Below are positions 9,022 to 22,643 of a stretch of DNA of 24,362 bases, in pieces. The DNA comes from Mnemiopsis leidyi (lineage: Eukaryota; Ctenophora; Tentaculata; Lobata; Bolinopsidae). The DNA lies in contig JH152854.1 in the NCBI GenBank assembly GCA_000226015.1, forward strand, positions 32,875-57,236, given 5' to 3'. The notes under the pieces were generated by a model. That model ran no database searches. It saw nothing but the letters and a program-made list of their open reading frames with translations, and was not told where the DNA came from. Numbering within the stretch: position 1 is the first letter of the stretch; the number at the start of each line of letters is the position of its first letter. The position numbers and the translations under genes were made by a program.

Positions 9022-10385
9022 ATGGACGACTTGAGAGAGCCATGGTTAGTATTTCACTTAATTAGCACCGACTTTATTAATGTTGCAGTTTCGAATTTCG
9101 ATTGAGTTCTGATAAAACTTATCAACTTTCAATAAAAATGCTTCCGTTTAAATTTAAAAGCCAAAACTGGTCTTTAAATGCTCATCTTTTTAGTCGAAGA
9201 TACCAGTCAAAGTTTACAGTATGCACATGATGCATAATTTTAAAATATTTCAGTCCATACAGAATCACCGATGATTGTGGTGGTGCATTTACAATGGGCT
9301 GCCTTGGTGGCGCTGTTTTCTCTGCCATCAAGGGTTTCAGAATTGCCCCGCCCGTAAGTTTATAGAGCACAGTAGGGACTTAAGTGCCCCTAAATGTCTC
9401 CCTTAAAACTGCACATATTTCCACCACCTCAGTGCATTGTTATATCACGACTCATACTAAGTGTTGAGGCTCAAGTGCTTGGGTTGTTGAAATTCGTAAC
9501 TTTTCTCATGTTTCAGGGAATCAAATCACGTTTGTTAGGAATGACAACGTCAGTGAAAGTCAAAGCCCCCGTTCTTGGTGGTATGTCAACAATTTGCTTG
9601 TTGCACTAATTTAAGTCTAGATTGGTTGTGCTGCAGCCGTCACTATATTTAGTATTTTACTCTGTTTTGGGGTCCTTATCACGTACCCCGCATTGCAAGT
9701 TAAGGAAATAAATTTGGAGGCAGCTCACACTTGAAATACGCGCATCAGCGCGCATTCCTATTCATCTCGTTCGTTTAACTGCCAGTAAAGCTTCCCGGAA
9801 CGGATCTCAAATCATCACCTCGCCAATAAAATTCGTTTATGTTGCAGGTAACTTTGGTACATGGGGTCTCACATTCGCTGCCTGCGACTGTACGTTAATC
9901 TACATACGAAACAAGGAGGATCACTGGAACTCTATCACAGCTGGCGCGGCAACGGGTGGAATATTATCTTTACGAAGTACGGTAAAATTATGAGAAAACG
10001 TATGTTTTAGAAGACGTGTTTGCGATAGCAACATAATCTTGTTTCGGACTACAGTCTTAACATTATTAATCAAAACTTGAATTTAAGGAAATAAACACCC
10101 GTGTTTTCAGGTGGTCCACAAGCGGCGGTAACATCAGCCATCATTGGTGGCGTTTTACTGGCAATGATTGAGGGTATTAGTATAGGAATAACAAGAATGG
10201 GTGCAGAACAATTTAAACCAGGTATGTGCACTTGGCTTGTTATTTATTGATAAAAGTTCCCACTTCCCGTAATAACTATATTTTAATTTTTGGACCACCA
10301 ACAGATGTAAGATTTTTGATGCTGAGCTAACACTTTACTACTAACTATTATTTCAGTGATGCCGACATTGCCGGATGCTGCTTGA
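9022..10385 (+). CDS. TIMM17: Mitochondrial import inner membrane translocase subunit TIM17 (6 exons)
   Basis: Exons: 9022-9044, 9254-9353, 9517-9580, 9848-9976, 10111-10221, 10357-10385; 456 nt, 151 residues, normal for the family. The protein starts [20 protein letters not shown], matching the REPCPxR-DD-GGAF start of Tim17, followed by [16 protein letters not shown], the GGNFGTWGL segment, the KEDHWNSI loop and four hydrophobic glycine-rich spans (about 17-36, 60-80, 92-112 and 114-134). The acidic residues equivalent to yeast D17, D76 and E126, which line the translocation face, are present as D15, D76 and E126. The cysteines equivalent to yeast C10 and C77 are C8 and C77. Tim17 is a core subunit of the TIM23 presequence translocase in the inner membrane. 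Exon 1 is only 23 nt; the start is fixed by homology. An AG (9014-9015) behind a short T-rich run precedes the ATG by six bases. The gene converges on GCN1. Confidence 0.93.
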
Positions 10386-10610
10386 AGGAGACTGCTCCAT
10401 TAGTGGCCCTCCTCATCGCCTTTTCTATTAGCTGCTTCGCTTCAAGCTAATCATAGCTAGAATACCAAACGAAGAATCGTGAAAATGAACCGGATTTCAA
10501 ACAGTGACTCCCTAAATTATTGATTTATACGTCATCATGTGTTTCAGTCTTTCGATTTTTAGTTCGAATTTCATTGTTTTATTTCTAAATTAATTAAGGC
10601 TGTCAGCTGA

Positions 10611-10616
10611 AATAAA
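10611..10616 (+). terminator. Poly(A) signal for TIM17
   Basis: AATAAA followed by more A residues lies 225 bases after the TIM17 stop. It would place the 3' end close to the opposing end of GCN1. Confidence 0.55.
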
Positions 10617-10756
10617 AAAAGCAGTTGAATTAGCTAAGTGGCCTTAATCACGTAAATTGCATGCTGCTACCTTACCACAGCAATAGAACCTGCAAAGTTC
10701 AGTAAATTTATAAATTTATTTGCGTACGTGCGCGTAAAAATCGTGCTTTATATGAT

Positions 10757-10762
10757 TTTATT
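10757..10762 (-). terminator. Candidate poly(A) signal for GCN1
   Basis: TTTATT on the plus strand reads AATAAA on the minus strand, about 195 bases past the GCN1 stop. A second copy at 10715-10720 is equally possible. Either one leaves only about 100 bp between the TIM17 and GCN1 signals. Confidence 0.45.
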
Positions 10763-10957
10763 GCATTGCGCCGTACAGAAACGACATAGCAAATTTTACC
10801 TCTTGTGGGATGTAGTTATCCACGTGTTTAATGCAACTGACAATTTGCCAAGGACAAGAGAAATCATCATTTAAGCAATCAATTTTAAAACAAGGGGTTA
10901 GCTAAAACAGTTATAAATTAAGGGGAAAATCTTCTCAAAAGACAATTATGCTGATTG

Positions 10958-13900
10958 CTACACTGGGGGTAAAAACGAGAAAATATTGTTTTCATGACTG
11001 GTGTAAGTCTTATTTTCGGCAGCAACTCGTTTGGCGGTCGGTAAGAAACGATTAAAAATTTCCAGTGATTTAGGATCAAGTGTGGCCGAAAGTCTATTAG
11101 CAATGTCCTCAGTAGATTTAAGTCTGAGCAAGGTAGCGATGGCCACCTCTGATGAACTTCTGACGATAGGAATCTTCTTGGTGGTGCTGTCAAGCAGGGG
11201 TACCATAAGACATTTTACCATGTTGTCTGAAAGTGGTTCCACCCCGGCGATGTTAACCATGTGGACCATGTTTGTGGCGAAACTCCGCACATCGTTACTC
11301 GAGCTGTGTCCGCAGTTCTTGGCGAGCAGATTTACCACTTTGCTGAGACATTCTGCGTTTTCGTCGGAACCCTGCAGGTGAATGATCAAACGTCCTGCGG
11401 CATAGTTTGCTGCATTGCAAAGTTGAACATTGTCCGAATCCATAAACTTGAGAAGTGTCGTCGTTAAATCTTCGATAAGATCCATCTTGCTCATACGGGT
11501 AGAAGCGTACTGCAGAAGCCCAGCGATAGCTAGCGCTTGACCATGTCTTATCTCCTTGCTTTGTCCAGGAATCAGTATCTTCTCCCTAATCAGCTTGTCC
11601 AGCTCCTGCTCGTCAAAGAACGTAGCTAAAGATCCGATACACGCACCGTTAGCCGTTCTGATGCTGTCCTCTGGAGCACCGAGATGATTCGACAAGGTGA
11701 CTGAGATGGAAAGAGCGAGGTTAGCACTCATGTTCGTACCTCCAATGAACATGGTGCCTTGTAGAGCAGCGAACATGGTCTCTCGAGTACTGAGATTCTC
11801 GTTCTTGGTCCCACTGTGGACGTCGGTAAACAAGTTGTCCACTCTGTTGTGAAGAGAGACTAGTTTAGTGAGAGCAGTTACCCCTTTCTCACGAACTTCT
11901 CTCGTACCGTCATTCAGGGACTTCATGAACGTAGTCTGAAGCTGAGAGAGGAACGGTTTGAGAGCTACCTTGACTTTGTCTATAAGAAGCGAGAGAGTGT
12001 CCAGACAGGCTGTCTTGATGTTCGGTGTGTATCTCTCCCCTAGAACTCTGATCAGGGGCCCTGTGATCTGCACGACTGAAGGTTTCAACGCTGGCTGATC
12101 TGTGTATTGTATCGCTTCTTTCATACCTATAATAGCTTGCTCCTTCAGTTCAGGACTCCCGTTTAGAATACCCTCACGATATAGCGCTACAACAGTCGCC
12201 AATCCTTTAGGAAGACAGAAACCAGGCAGAGTGTAGGTAGGATCTCGTCTTTTCTTGGGGTCGATGGCGAGGTAAATAGACATCTTCAGATCGGGAACCA
12301 GCCTGACTTGGTCTCCAGAGGAAAGTCGTTTAGTGGCAGTGTTAAAGGCAGTCCAACAGTTCTTAACGACTTCCTTGTCTGGATCACTAAACTGAGATAA
12401 GAGACATTTCCATAGGACTGTAATGTGTTCTTCTATTTCAAGATGGGTGTTCTTGCAGAGAGTTCCGATCAAGATGGAGCTGTAAAGTCGCATCTTAACC
12501 TCCTCAGACTTCAACATCTCCTCCAGGATCTCCAGAGTGTTTTCATGTCCGTCCAACTCCTTGATGGAGGAGATGATGAGGTTAGCATGTTCCAGCTCCT
12601 TCTCAACCTCTCCCTCCTCCACCTCACACAGTCCCTCCAATATAGCTGTAATGATTGTGTCCAGATGTTCATACAGTGCAGTACCAGCTACTGAAGACAA
12701 AGATGCTAAAGCACCAATGTTGACAGGTTTTTGTACGAGTTTAGGAACCATGTACGGAAGAACAACCTTGCTCTTTGCCTGCATGATCTCTTGTAAAGCT
12801 CCAATAAGGTAGTCGTGCTCCTCACCCTCCAGTGTCTCCATGGCAGCCAGGAGAGGAGATAGAATCTCGTCAAGAGCCTTGGTGCCCAGGACGTTGTGAA
12901 GTGCAGCGAAGGTTCCTGCAGCAGCGGTTCTCACATCGGGATCGGAGTCTGTTAGCGCGGATCGAATGGCAGGCAGTAGACTGTCACTGTAAACTTCCAC
13001 TTGTTCTTTCGAAGTAGCAGCGATGATCTCGCTTAGTCCCAAACACACACCCTGTCGCTGAACAACGTCATCGGTTTTGAGTGCCACTTCCAAAATCGGT
13101 ACAACTTCTGGTAGGATTCTGTCACTCAACTTTTTAACAAGATCACCCAGTGTGCGACTTGCAACCATTCTCTTGTCATAACTATCGCTAGCCAGACACC
13201 CCAGGATAAGTTCGATCAGAACAGGCAGAATTTCTTTGAGAGTCTTGGGAGTGTTAGTGACAACAATCTTCCAGATGTGTAAACCAGCCTGTCTCACTGC
13301 AAGTGCCACGTCTGACCGCGCCATGTACAGTCCAGAGAACACTCTGTTTCTTCTCTCTTCTCCCAACACACTGATGATCAGCCTCTTTGTCTCGTCCGTT
13401 CCGAAGTTGTCATCCTCGTCACCAGTAACAGTGGACTGTTTACCAGAAACGCCCATTATCTTGTACAGCAGATCACCCAGAAGCTGGCAAGATGCCAACC
13501 TGATTCTATGATTGTCATCAAACAACCCCTCCTCAAGTTGAGGCAAGAACAGGTTTATTGCAGAGTCAGCGTACTGCTGCACTATCCGCTGCCCTGCCTT
13601 GTAGGATGTGTGTCGAACAAACTCGCTCTCTGAAGCCAAACCAGCAAGAATTGGAGTTAGTATTGCGTCAATGTAATCAGCGAACGCCTCTTTCATTGTC
13701 ATAGGGAAGTAGATGAACAACATCAGATAACCCTCTCTAATGTGTGGCAGTAAGGTGTCGTCCTCCAGACAAATCAGTACCTCAGACATGGTTCTCTCGA
13801 GACGTTCAGCACCAAGACCCACCATAACCTCACTGATACCTTGGGCAGCACCGGACCTGTCGACAGAGCTCTGTTCTGAGATCAGGGTTTGAAGCAACCA

Positions 13901-16900
13901 TTCCATCAGACCGTCAATCTCACCGATACCCTTGACGAGACAACCCAGCGCACGTGCAGAGTAGAGTCTGACGTCTGGAACAGGATCAAGAAGGGCTGAC
14001 TTTATACCGGGTATGATCGAGTTTAGATACGGTTTTAAATCTTTTTCGTCGGTCAAAACGAGCATGTTTCCGATAATTTGGGCGGCTGATTTCTTTGTGT
14101 CGGTTCTTTGTTCGAAAGATCGTGTCACGACTGGAACAATCAAGGCTAGAGAAGGAGCATCGATCTTGTGAACAAACGAGGTCTTCATGAGAGCATTCAG
14201 ACATTTGTCAGTGTGTTTAGCAGGTTCAGCTAAAGCACCGAGTAGCAGGTGTACCAGAGCTTGAATCTCTGGATTTCTAATAACCGACCCGATTTGTTTC
14301 AGAGCAGCTTGACTTGCCCTCTGGACCTTGGTGTGAGAGTCAGCCATAACCTCGATCAATTTAGGTACAATGTTAGGGAGACAGGAAGATAACTGTTTGG
14401 GGTTGCAGTATGCCATAGCACCCAGCAGCTCAACACTCCCGGCCTTAGTCCTCCATGCATCGTCTGTCAGAGCTTTGAGAAGTGAGGGTAGAACGAGCTT
14501 CACTCCATGTCCACTTAGTTTAGCCATTATAGCTTTAGATGCCTTCTCAGTAGCTTCCCTTACATATTGGTTTCCATCCCCAAAGCAAACAAGTAAATGT
14601 GGCAGAACGTTGATAACGTATGGTTCAAACAATGTTCCCATCATGGTGCAAAGTTGTTCAAAAGCCATTAACGCTCCCTCTCGGTGCTTGAAGTTCTTCT
14701 TGTTCGTTATAGCTTCGATAAGAGTAGGCATGATTTCTAGCTGCTTTAAAGATAGTAGTCCCAGACCTTTGACCAAACCAGCAAGACCGTAAGCAGCACC
14801 TCTTCTTTCACCGTAGTTCTCTGATTCCAGCAGCTGGTAAAGAATTCTCTGAATAAGCTGAGGAGCCACGTCCTTGATGGATGGGACTAAGGGAGCTAAA
14901 CACTCAGCCACAGCAACCTGCACTTGTTCCGAGGGTGTCGACAGAGAATCCATCAGTTTGCAAACTATCGGCTTGACCTTTGGGTCGTCTTGTTTGAGAT
15001 GTTTAGCTAGTGTCGCCATCAAAATGACCACGTTTTGTTTGACAACATCAGTAGCCTTGGAGTCAGGAGTGTTATCAAGATAGTTCTCAAACACAGGCAG
15101 CAGGACGTCGATGACTAGTTTACCGTGCACATTGATGACTTTGATACCAACGTCTCTCATCTTGGCCTGGACCAGTGGACAGTTGTCAGAAAGGCCCCGT
15201 GGTACGATAAGACTCACCAAGGTTAGAAGCTGCTCGTTTACTAGGAAGGGAACAATACCAGCTAGTGCTTCTGCAATTCCGGTCCTTTGTTCCCACTTAT
15301 CAGCTGGAGCTTCGAACAGCACACGTCCCATTTCGTCAAGGATTGGTTTAGGAACATCAGACTTCTTAATGTAGAGGTTCATAAGCTTCTCCAGAACATC
15401 ACCGATACAATCATCTAGTTCTTCTAGAATGTTAGCAATAGCTAAACTAGCAGCACTCTGGAGCTGCTCCTGAGCACACACCACATGGAGAAGGAGACCA
15501 TCACAAATACCTGGGTGTATCCGAAACTGACAGGCAGGTTCAGACCAGAGTGCAGTTGCGGCATGCTGCACGTTACTGTCAACGTCAAACTTAGACATCC
15601 ACACGGCTGTACTGAGACGGTTAGCAAGCGTGTTCACATCTTCACTCTCGTATACCATGATACTCAGAGCGGTACTCAAAACTTTTAGTCCCTTGAGGAT
15701 GTTAACTCGGAGAACATCATTAGGGGACGTCAAGTAGTCGATAAGAACTGAAACTTCACCGTCTCCAGCTATGGCACAGCCTGGGTCTCCGTTAGATGCG
15801 CTACACACTTCTTGTAGAACGGACAACAGTTTCATTCCGACAGGACCCACAGGTTTTCTCTCGAATGTTTCACAGGACATGCGGAGCAGATCTTCCATGG
15901 GCATGAAAGTTGGACCATCAAACAGGTTATCTGCCGAGGCTCTCTTCCTCAGATGAGCAAGGATAACGTCCAGAGCAACCACAGCGTTCTCTTCATAGTC
16001 CTCCGAAGTCATTTGGGCTTTCTGGACGATGTATCTGAGGAATGGGAAGGCAAGGGAGAAGGAAGCAGAGGAGAGTGTGAATCCTGTGACCAGCATTGCT
16101 TTCAGCTGCTCTATGCATCTCCCGAAGGCGTTTTCTAGAGGTTCCCCGAGCCAGTCAGGGTTGATCACACAGGGAGGGTCGTGTAGACGAACAGTTAGTC
16201 GTCCAAGCAGAAATCCTAGATCTTTAAACGTACTCGGGAACACCTTTAGGCACAACTTTATCAGTAGATCCGTGGCATGCTTGGCAGTTAGAGGATAGGT
16301 TAGAATCTCCATGGTAGCAGATGAAATTCGTGCGATACTGTGCATGATGTGCACTATGTCGGCATCCAGGCAGGACATCATAATGTTAAACTTTTGATTA
16401 AAGTCTGTTTTAAGGTTCTCAACATTGGTTCTGATTCCCTCTTCGACCTCGAGTCTGGCGTTTAGATCATCCTGCTGTTTCTTTGTCAAAGTCATTCCCT
16501 TTTGCTTCTTTAACTTGGCTTCCATTTCCATGGCCCATTTCTGATCCTCAATTGAGTAAAGTTTAGATTCTCGTTTAATATTCTTGTCAACTACAACACT
16601 CTTCTCAAACTCATCTAGCAAACTAGTTTTCCACAAAGTTCCAGACGGAGTGCGATGTATCTCCAGATCCTCTTCAGTGACACACTTTATAGCTGGTCTC
16701 TCAAACACGTCCAGACAAAGGGAGAACAGTGGGGTTATAAGAGTGAGACAATGTTTACTGAGACGCGTAACAAGGGCAAAACTCTCAGCACTGTGACTTT
16801 CCTGGATCATGGCCAGAATTTCTTGAGATCGTTCTTCTCCAAACTTGTAGAGATCAATACCACAGACTTGAGCTATGTGCTCCAGTAGACCTTCACTTTC

Positions 16901-19900
16901 TGGCTTTAGGTTTGTAGACATGACGGTAAAGAGAACGTCAAGGAAGCTCTTCTCTTTGGTGTTCTTACTTAGAGCCGCTATGATCAAGAAAATATCCTCG
17001 ATAAAGTTGACAAACTTCAGTGATCTGTGAGGATCATCGTCTGTCTTGCTATAGTTCGGAACGTTTACTTTAAGGTAGTTTATGACTAATGGAACTATTT
17101 CTTCATTGCTCTGAAGAAGCTCTTTAACTGCTGTTAGTCCTGCTTTAGTAGTAGGGTATGTCTTCGTCAGAACTATGTCGAGAAGAGTAAAAGTGAGCGA
17201 CTTAGTCAGATCAGTTCCTATCTCAGCCTGGAAATGGAAAATAAGAGGCCTGATAAAGTTGACAAAAGCAATAGCTTCATCCTCGTGCACCGCCGACAAA
17301 ATCTTGGAACTAAGCACGTTGACAACGCTGTCAGTGAGAAGGTTTTCTTTCACTTTACCAAACATCACCTCCGAGTCTCCCAGATCTTTACCAGCTAGCT
17401 TGAGAAGGAGAGCAGCAGCAGCGATACCCTCACCTACGGATAATACGTTGCTTGGGGCTGTCTTGTCCACCACTGAAATGAGTGTGTCTTCTAGATGTTC
17501 CAGGAGACACAGTGTGTCTGATTTGAAGAAAGAATCTGCTGCTAGCAAATATGCTATCCTCGTGTGGGCTGTTCCACCCTTCAGAAAACCTTGTTTGAAA
17601 AACTCAATAGTGGTCTTGTTGACATTCGTCTTGATCCTGCTGCCCCAGGAGGCAAGAGAGTTGATACATTCTATCTGGGCGGTTTCGTTACTTTCAGACT
17701 TGAGATATCCCTGGTACTTGCTGATGACATGTTCGATTATACCCTCGACAGAAGACTGACTGGAAGATGACAGCTTACCAATAAGTTTGATGACAAGAAC
17801 ACGCTGCTGATAAGCGGCTATCTTACCGTGGCATCCCTCCAGTATCTTGAACAAACCGTCAACTAGTTCTTTTATAGCTGAACTGTCGGATACCTCCCTG
17901 AATGTAGCAACAAAGCAAGGTTCAACCCCTTCATGGAGTGTTGCGTTAGACGAAGCCAATAATGGTCCCAGAATCTCCAGGAAGTCTTTGACATATCTGC
18001 TTAAGTCTAGAGACAGAGCGGAGATAGCCTCAGTAAAAGCGTGGACAGCAAACTCGGGAGTCCTCAGTGCTGCTCGCTTCATCCCAGCAATTACCTTTGA
18101 GGAGAACATCTCATGGGAGATAAGAGATAGCATGGGACTAGCAGACCTTCTCAAGTGTGGGTGAATGTTACTTTTAGCTAGAAACAGTACCTCCACATAC
18201 TTATCAAGAACCTTAGGAAGAACAGTCTGTACCTTGCCCTCCATCCCAGCTTGGTCTGCTGTAGTGAGGAGGAAAGATAAGAAAGGCACCGTCCAAGCAG
18301 ACATCTCACCAGCTAGAACTGCATCAACGTACTGTTCAAGAGTAGCTGTACTATGAGAGATGCTATTCAGAAACATGGTTCTGAGTTGTTTTAGTGTTTT
18401 AGGATGCCAAGTTCCGGCTGCGGCAGCGTATGCTGTGCTCTGGATACCGAGAAACATTGAGAATGCGTTGTTGGACTTGAGAAACATTGCAGAGAGGTGC
18501 GTCATGACAGTGCAAGTGGTGGCAAAAAGAGCACGTCCGTTCATGGCCAGGGTAGGGGTGAAGTGAGGCAGTCTCACGTTAGGCTGAACTAGAGTCATTG
18601 CTTTAGTGATGGCGGAACCGGCTTGTTTCGGGTTGCTTTTACACCATGCACCCACGAAATCCTGCAGGAGAGTGGTTTGTTAAGAAAAACTATAAGTACT
18701 AATCGTGTTGAGTGTGGTAGCTCTTACTTTGAAGAAAAGATGGTTGTGTGCTCAGCCTTTGAAAACTTTACATTTTTACCTTATTTGTACTGTGCAGTGT
18801 TTCATAACAATCACAAGTAGGTCACAAAGCAGTTGATATTATGATAACTCTGCTATGGATCTATTCAGCCACGAATTCTAAACTTGAAGATAAATTTCTT
18901 GCTTTATTCATAGAGTTTCCTTTTAGAAAATTACCTGAAGTGCAGAAATCGATTTTCTGTCATCGTACTGTGCGAGTGCACAATAGAGACCCGTCAGTAA
19001 AATCTTAGCTTGCCCGTCATCAATCCCCAATTTGACTTTATCTGCCAGCTCCCATAATATCTGGCACCTCTTGTTGGCTGATTTCTGGGAGAGAAAATAT
19101 AAGAATCTTACATTGCAGTACCTTTCATAATTAGACCAGTAGTATCAAATAGGCCTGAAGAAATAATCTTTTGAGGAAAATGTACATTAATGCACTTTAA
19201 AAGAGTTTTGGGTATTGTGGAACAGAAAATAGAATTGTGATAGCATAGAATACGAATCAATATCATTGAAACCACTTTAAGCTGAGGCAAAATTTCATTT
19301 AAGAGTACACACACATATTTATATGGACACGTTTTTGTAAATGGTCGTTTTGCTGATTTGACATTTTTCAAAGCCAGGTGTGAGGTGCCTTTAGCAAGGA
19401 AAAGGTCAAAAATGCTCGGTTACAGCAAAAGGATTAATCAAACATATTTCGAAAGAATGATGTTCCAAGAACGATGTTCCAAGAACGATGTTCCAAGAAC
19501 GATGTTCCAAGAACGATGTTCCAAGAACGATGTTCCAAGAACGATGTTCCAAGAACGATGTTCCAAGAACGATGTTCCAAACTTATCAGCTGACCAGCTT
19601 TTGACTAAATCGAACCAAATAAGAGGTTATGGAAGCTATGATACGAAATTTCTACCTGAAATATAGCTGTCGAGTGCTGAGTGACTATTTTCAGTTCTCA
19701 ATGACTTTATATATGTACCGAAATTCAGTAAAACAGTCATTTTTGTCTGTAATTTTAGCATAGTAAGTCGTCCGCCAGTGAGAGACTAGTCAGACATAAT
19801 CCATAACTACACGTACTGACTTTTAGCTTCAAAAAGGAGCAAACTTTTTTGCAAATCGGCCTACTTTTTCGAACAGTACATGCCAAACTATTGTGATCTC

Positions 19901-20178
19901 AATATTTTCAAGATGGCACACAAAATGAGTTTTTGACCACTTAAAAAATCGTTTCCATATGTGTAAATATATGTACTCTTAGCTTAGATTGGAGTTGTTT
20001 CTTGCTGGAAACTCCACAGACCTGTTTAATGCACGTTCATTTAATGGACAATTTAAGATAGTGACAGGTATCATAGTGCCATGTCTTTAACAATTATAAT
20101 GAAGAAACCACAAACCTGTGTTAAAAGGTAGCGGGTAGAGTCAGAGATAAGATGTGATTCGTCCTCCAGCATTGACAT
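10958..20178 (-). CDS. GCN1: GCN1, ribosome-stall sensor and activator of eIF2-alpha kinase GCN2 (3 exons)
   Basis: Exons on the minus strand: 20178-20116 (21 codons), 19084-18935 (50 codons) and 18661-10958 (2567 codons plus stop), both introns phase 0; 2638 residues against 2671 in human. The first codon is fixed by an in-frame TAA two codons upstream. Almost the whole protein is HEAT-like helical repeats. Landmarks: a charged helical segment at about 770-825 (KKQKGMTLTKKQQ), the eEF3-like region at about 1320-1600, which is the best conserved part (YGLAGLVKGLG, FEPYVINVLPHLL, CFGDGNQYVREA, RTKAGSVELLGAMAYC), and the RWD-binding region around 2230-2330 that contacts GCN2 (LPGFCLPKG, ITGPLIRVLGERY, LKPFLSQLQTTF). 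GCN1 is cytosolic, binds translating and collided ribosomes, and relays amino-acid starvation or stalling to GCN2. Exon 3 was extended from 18655 to the acceptor ending at 18662, giving DFVGAWCKS in frame. The 7.7-kb intron-free last exon is notable. Confidence 0.95.
19459..19580. repeat. 14-bp minisatellite in GCN1 intron 1 (8.7 perfect copies)
   Basis: The unit GATGTTCCAAGAAC repeats eight times without a mismatch (19459-19570), followed by ten bases of a ninth unit. Every unit contains GTTCCAAGAAC, a split dyad of the form TTCNNNGAA. The array lies in the 1031-bp intron between GCN1 exons 1 and 2. The open frame across it on the plus strand is a by-product of the repeat and not a gene. Confidence 0.95.
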
Positions 20179-20863
20179 ATCTTACATACTACCTGATATG
20201 GTTATTATTGCAGATACTTTGGAGATTTAGAAGGTATTCTGTGGACTCTAAATAAAGTATAGCTGAATGCACGGTGTAAACTTACCCGGCCTTATTTGGC
20301 CGATCCTTGTTCAAAAGACATGTAGCGAGGACCAGATAAGGTTGAACTGATAAATGGGCATGTACTTAATTTAACACCGTAGTTCCATCTTCGGAGTACT
20401 AAACAAAAAGGAAATATTTCCTTGTGTTTGAAGAACTCAAGACGAAAGCAGTGCAATTCAGCAAGATCCACGGGATCATATTAATAATCATATCATACAA
20501 GAATATACATGTGGAAAATTGAACACGAGATAAAGTTAGATTCAATAATCAGTATTAAATTTTATGTTTATGGCTTTGAAGTCAAAAATACCATTTGATT
20601 GTAAATATGAATACAATTGTATCTATAATTTATAGCAATAAAACAAGTTAAATAATCTGTAGCTCAGAAACATAAAAAGAAACTATGATTCATGGTGCAG
20701 AGAAGTTCCTTTCTAGTCTTGTTGTTTCAACTGAAGTAACTTTAAAAAAATAGCTAATAGAATAGAGCCTCTGCACAGAATGCGTAAATAGTAAAAAGTA
20801 AAATTTTCAATCTGTTGTCATAATACAATTTCACTTCAACATATCAATTCATCGAGTGTTTCT
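20179..20863. other. Spacer between NUDT21 and GCN1 (promoter region of GCN1)
   Basis: This 685-bp gap lies between two minus-strand genes and should hold the NUDT21 3' UTR and the GCN1 5' region. I see no canonical AATAAA in minus orientation, only variants (CATAAA or TATAAA-like). A perfect 12-bp palindrome ATACAATTGTAT lies at 20611-20622 and a small hairpin CGGCC/GGCCG at 20287-20302. No gene is recognisable. Confidence 0.5.
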
Positions 20864-22190
<1,327 letters not shown>

Positions 22191-22302
22191 CACAAGAAGC
22201 AGTGGTTGACCAGGATCGAAAATGTTGTCCGGCCAGGACAGGGCCGGGATGACCTTCCTCTTGGCCCGGACCAGGACCTGGATCGAAATGAAATCCCAGC
22301 CT
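22191..22302. repeat. GC-rich dispersed repeat joined to the LINE remnant
   Basis: The GC-rich core CCGGCCAGGACAGGGCCGGG (about 22229-22248) is closely matched by CCGGCCAGGACCGGGACTGG at 23053-23072, in the same orientation with similar flanking bases. The sequence replaces the expected LINE C-terminal continuation after about 22303. It therefore looks like a separate short element inserted in, or joined to, the LINE copy. The open frame that continues through it is fortuitous. Confidence 0.45.
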
Positions 22303-22643
22303 ATAGAGTAATCATCTAGGTGCGATCTTCTCAATCTTGAGGTTCCCTGGAATACAGTCAGGTATTCTGGACAGGAAACAGGTAGTATATTGTAGAAGAT
22401 ATTGTGGAAGAAAACAAGGTCGTTGAGATCAAATTTGAGATAAAGGGTAAGAATCCCGACCTCTTCAAAAAGAATCCATTTGATTGCTCTTTTTTGGAGG
22501 CACTTAAGTTCATTAGTCATTGAGCTAGTCATAGGGCACAAAATTATGGAGCAACTTTCAAATAAACTTCTGACTAAAGAAAGATACAATGCTCTCCGGC
22601 ACTTATTGTCTAAAACTATGTGTCCGCTTCTTCTTACATGATG
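22303..22643 (-). mobile_element. LINE C-terminal remnant, copy 2
   Basis: It carries the same frame as the copy at 243-510 (YLSLVRSLFESCS, LQKRAIKWIL) but continues further through FYNILPVSCPEYLTVFQGTS and LRRSHLDD, a typical LINE ORF2 C-terminal stretch, before switching to unrelated GC-rich sequence near 22303. Upstream it is cut by an in-frame stop at 22646-22644. The catalytic domain is absent. This copy shows that the shared block at 22376-22757 begins inside the LINE frame and is not a natural LINE terminus. Confidence 0.8.

Noticed and set aside
8855..9370. Minus-strand frames over TIM17 exons 1 and 2
   Set aside because: They overlap TIM17 coding sequence in antisense and lack motifs.
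10357..10450. Alternative frame in the last TIM17 exon giving a hydrophobic tail (APLVALLIAFSISCF)
   Set aside because: It would need a phase that the exon 5 donor does not supply, and the in-frame end VMPTLPDAA matches the usual TIM17 C-terminus.
17175..17759. 194-codon plus-strand open frame inside GCN1
   Set aside because: It is antisense to the conserved GCN1 exon, has no recognisable motif, and its openness is explained by codon use of the GCN1 strand. The same holds for the other plus-strand frames between 11031 and 18566.
19459..19580. Heat-shock element array
   Set aside because: Heat-shock factor sites need TTCNNGAA (two-base gap). These units have a three-base gap, so the HSE reading was dropped in favour of a TTCN3GAA description.
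19358..19666. 102-codon open frame across the 14-bp repeat
   Set aside because: A 14-bp unit is read in three phases to give a 14-residue period. It lies within a GCN1 intron and has no support as a protein.
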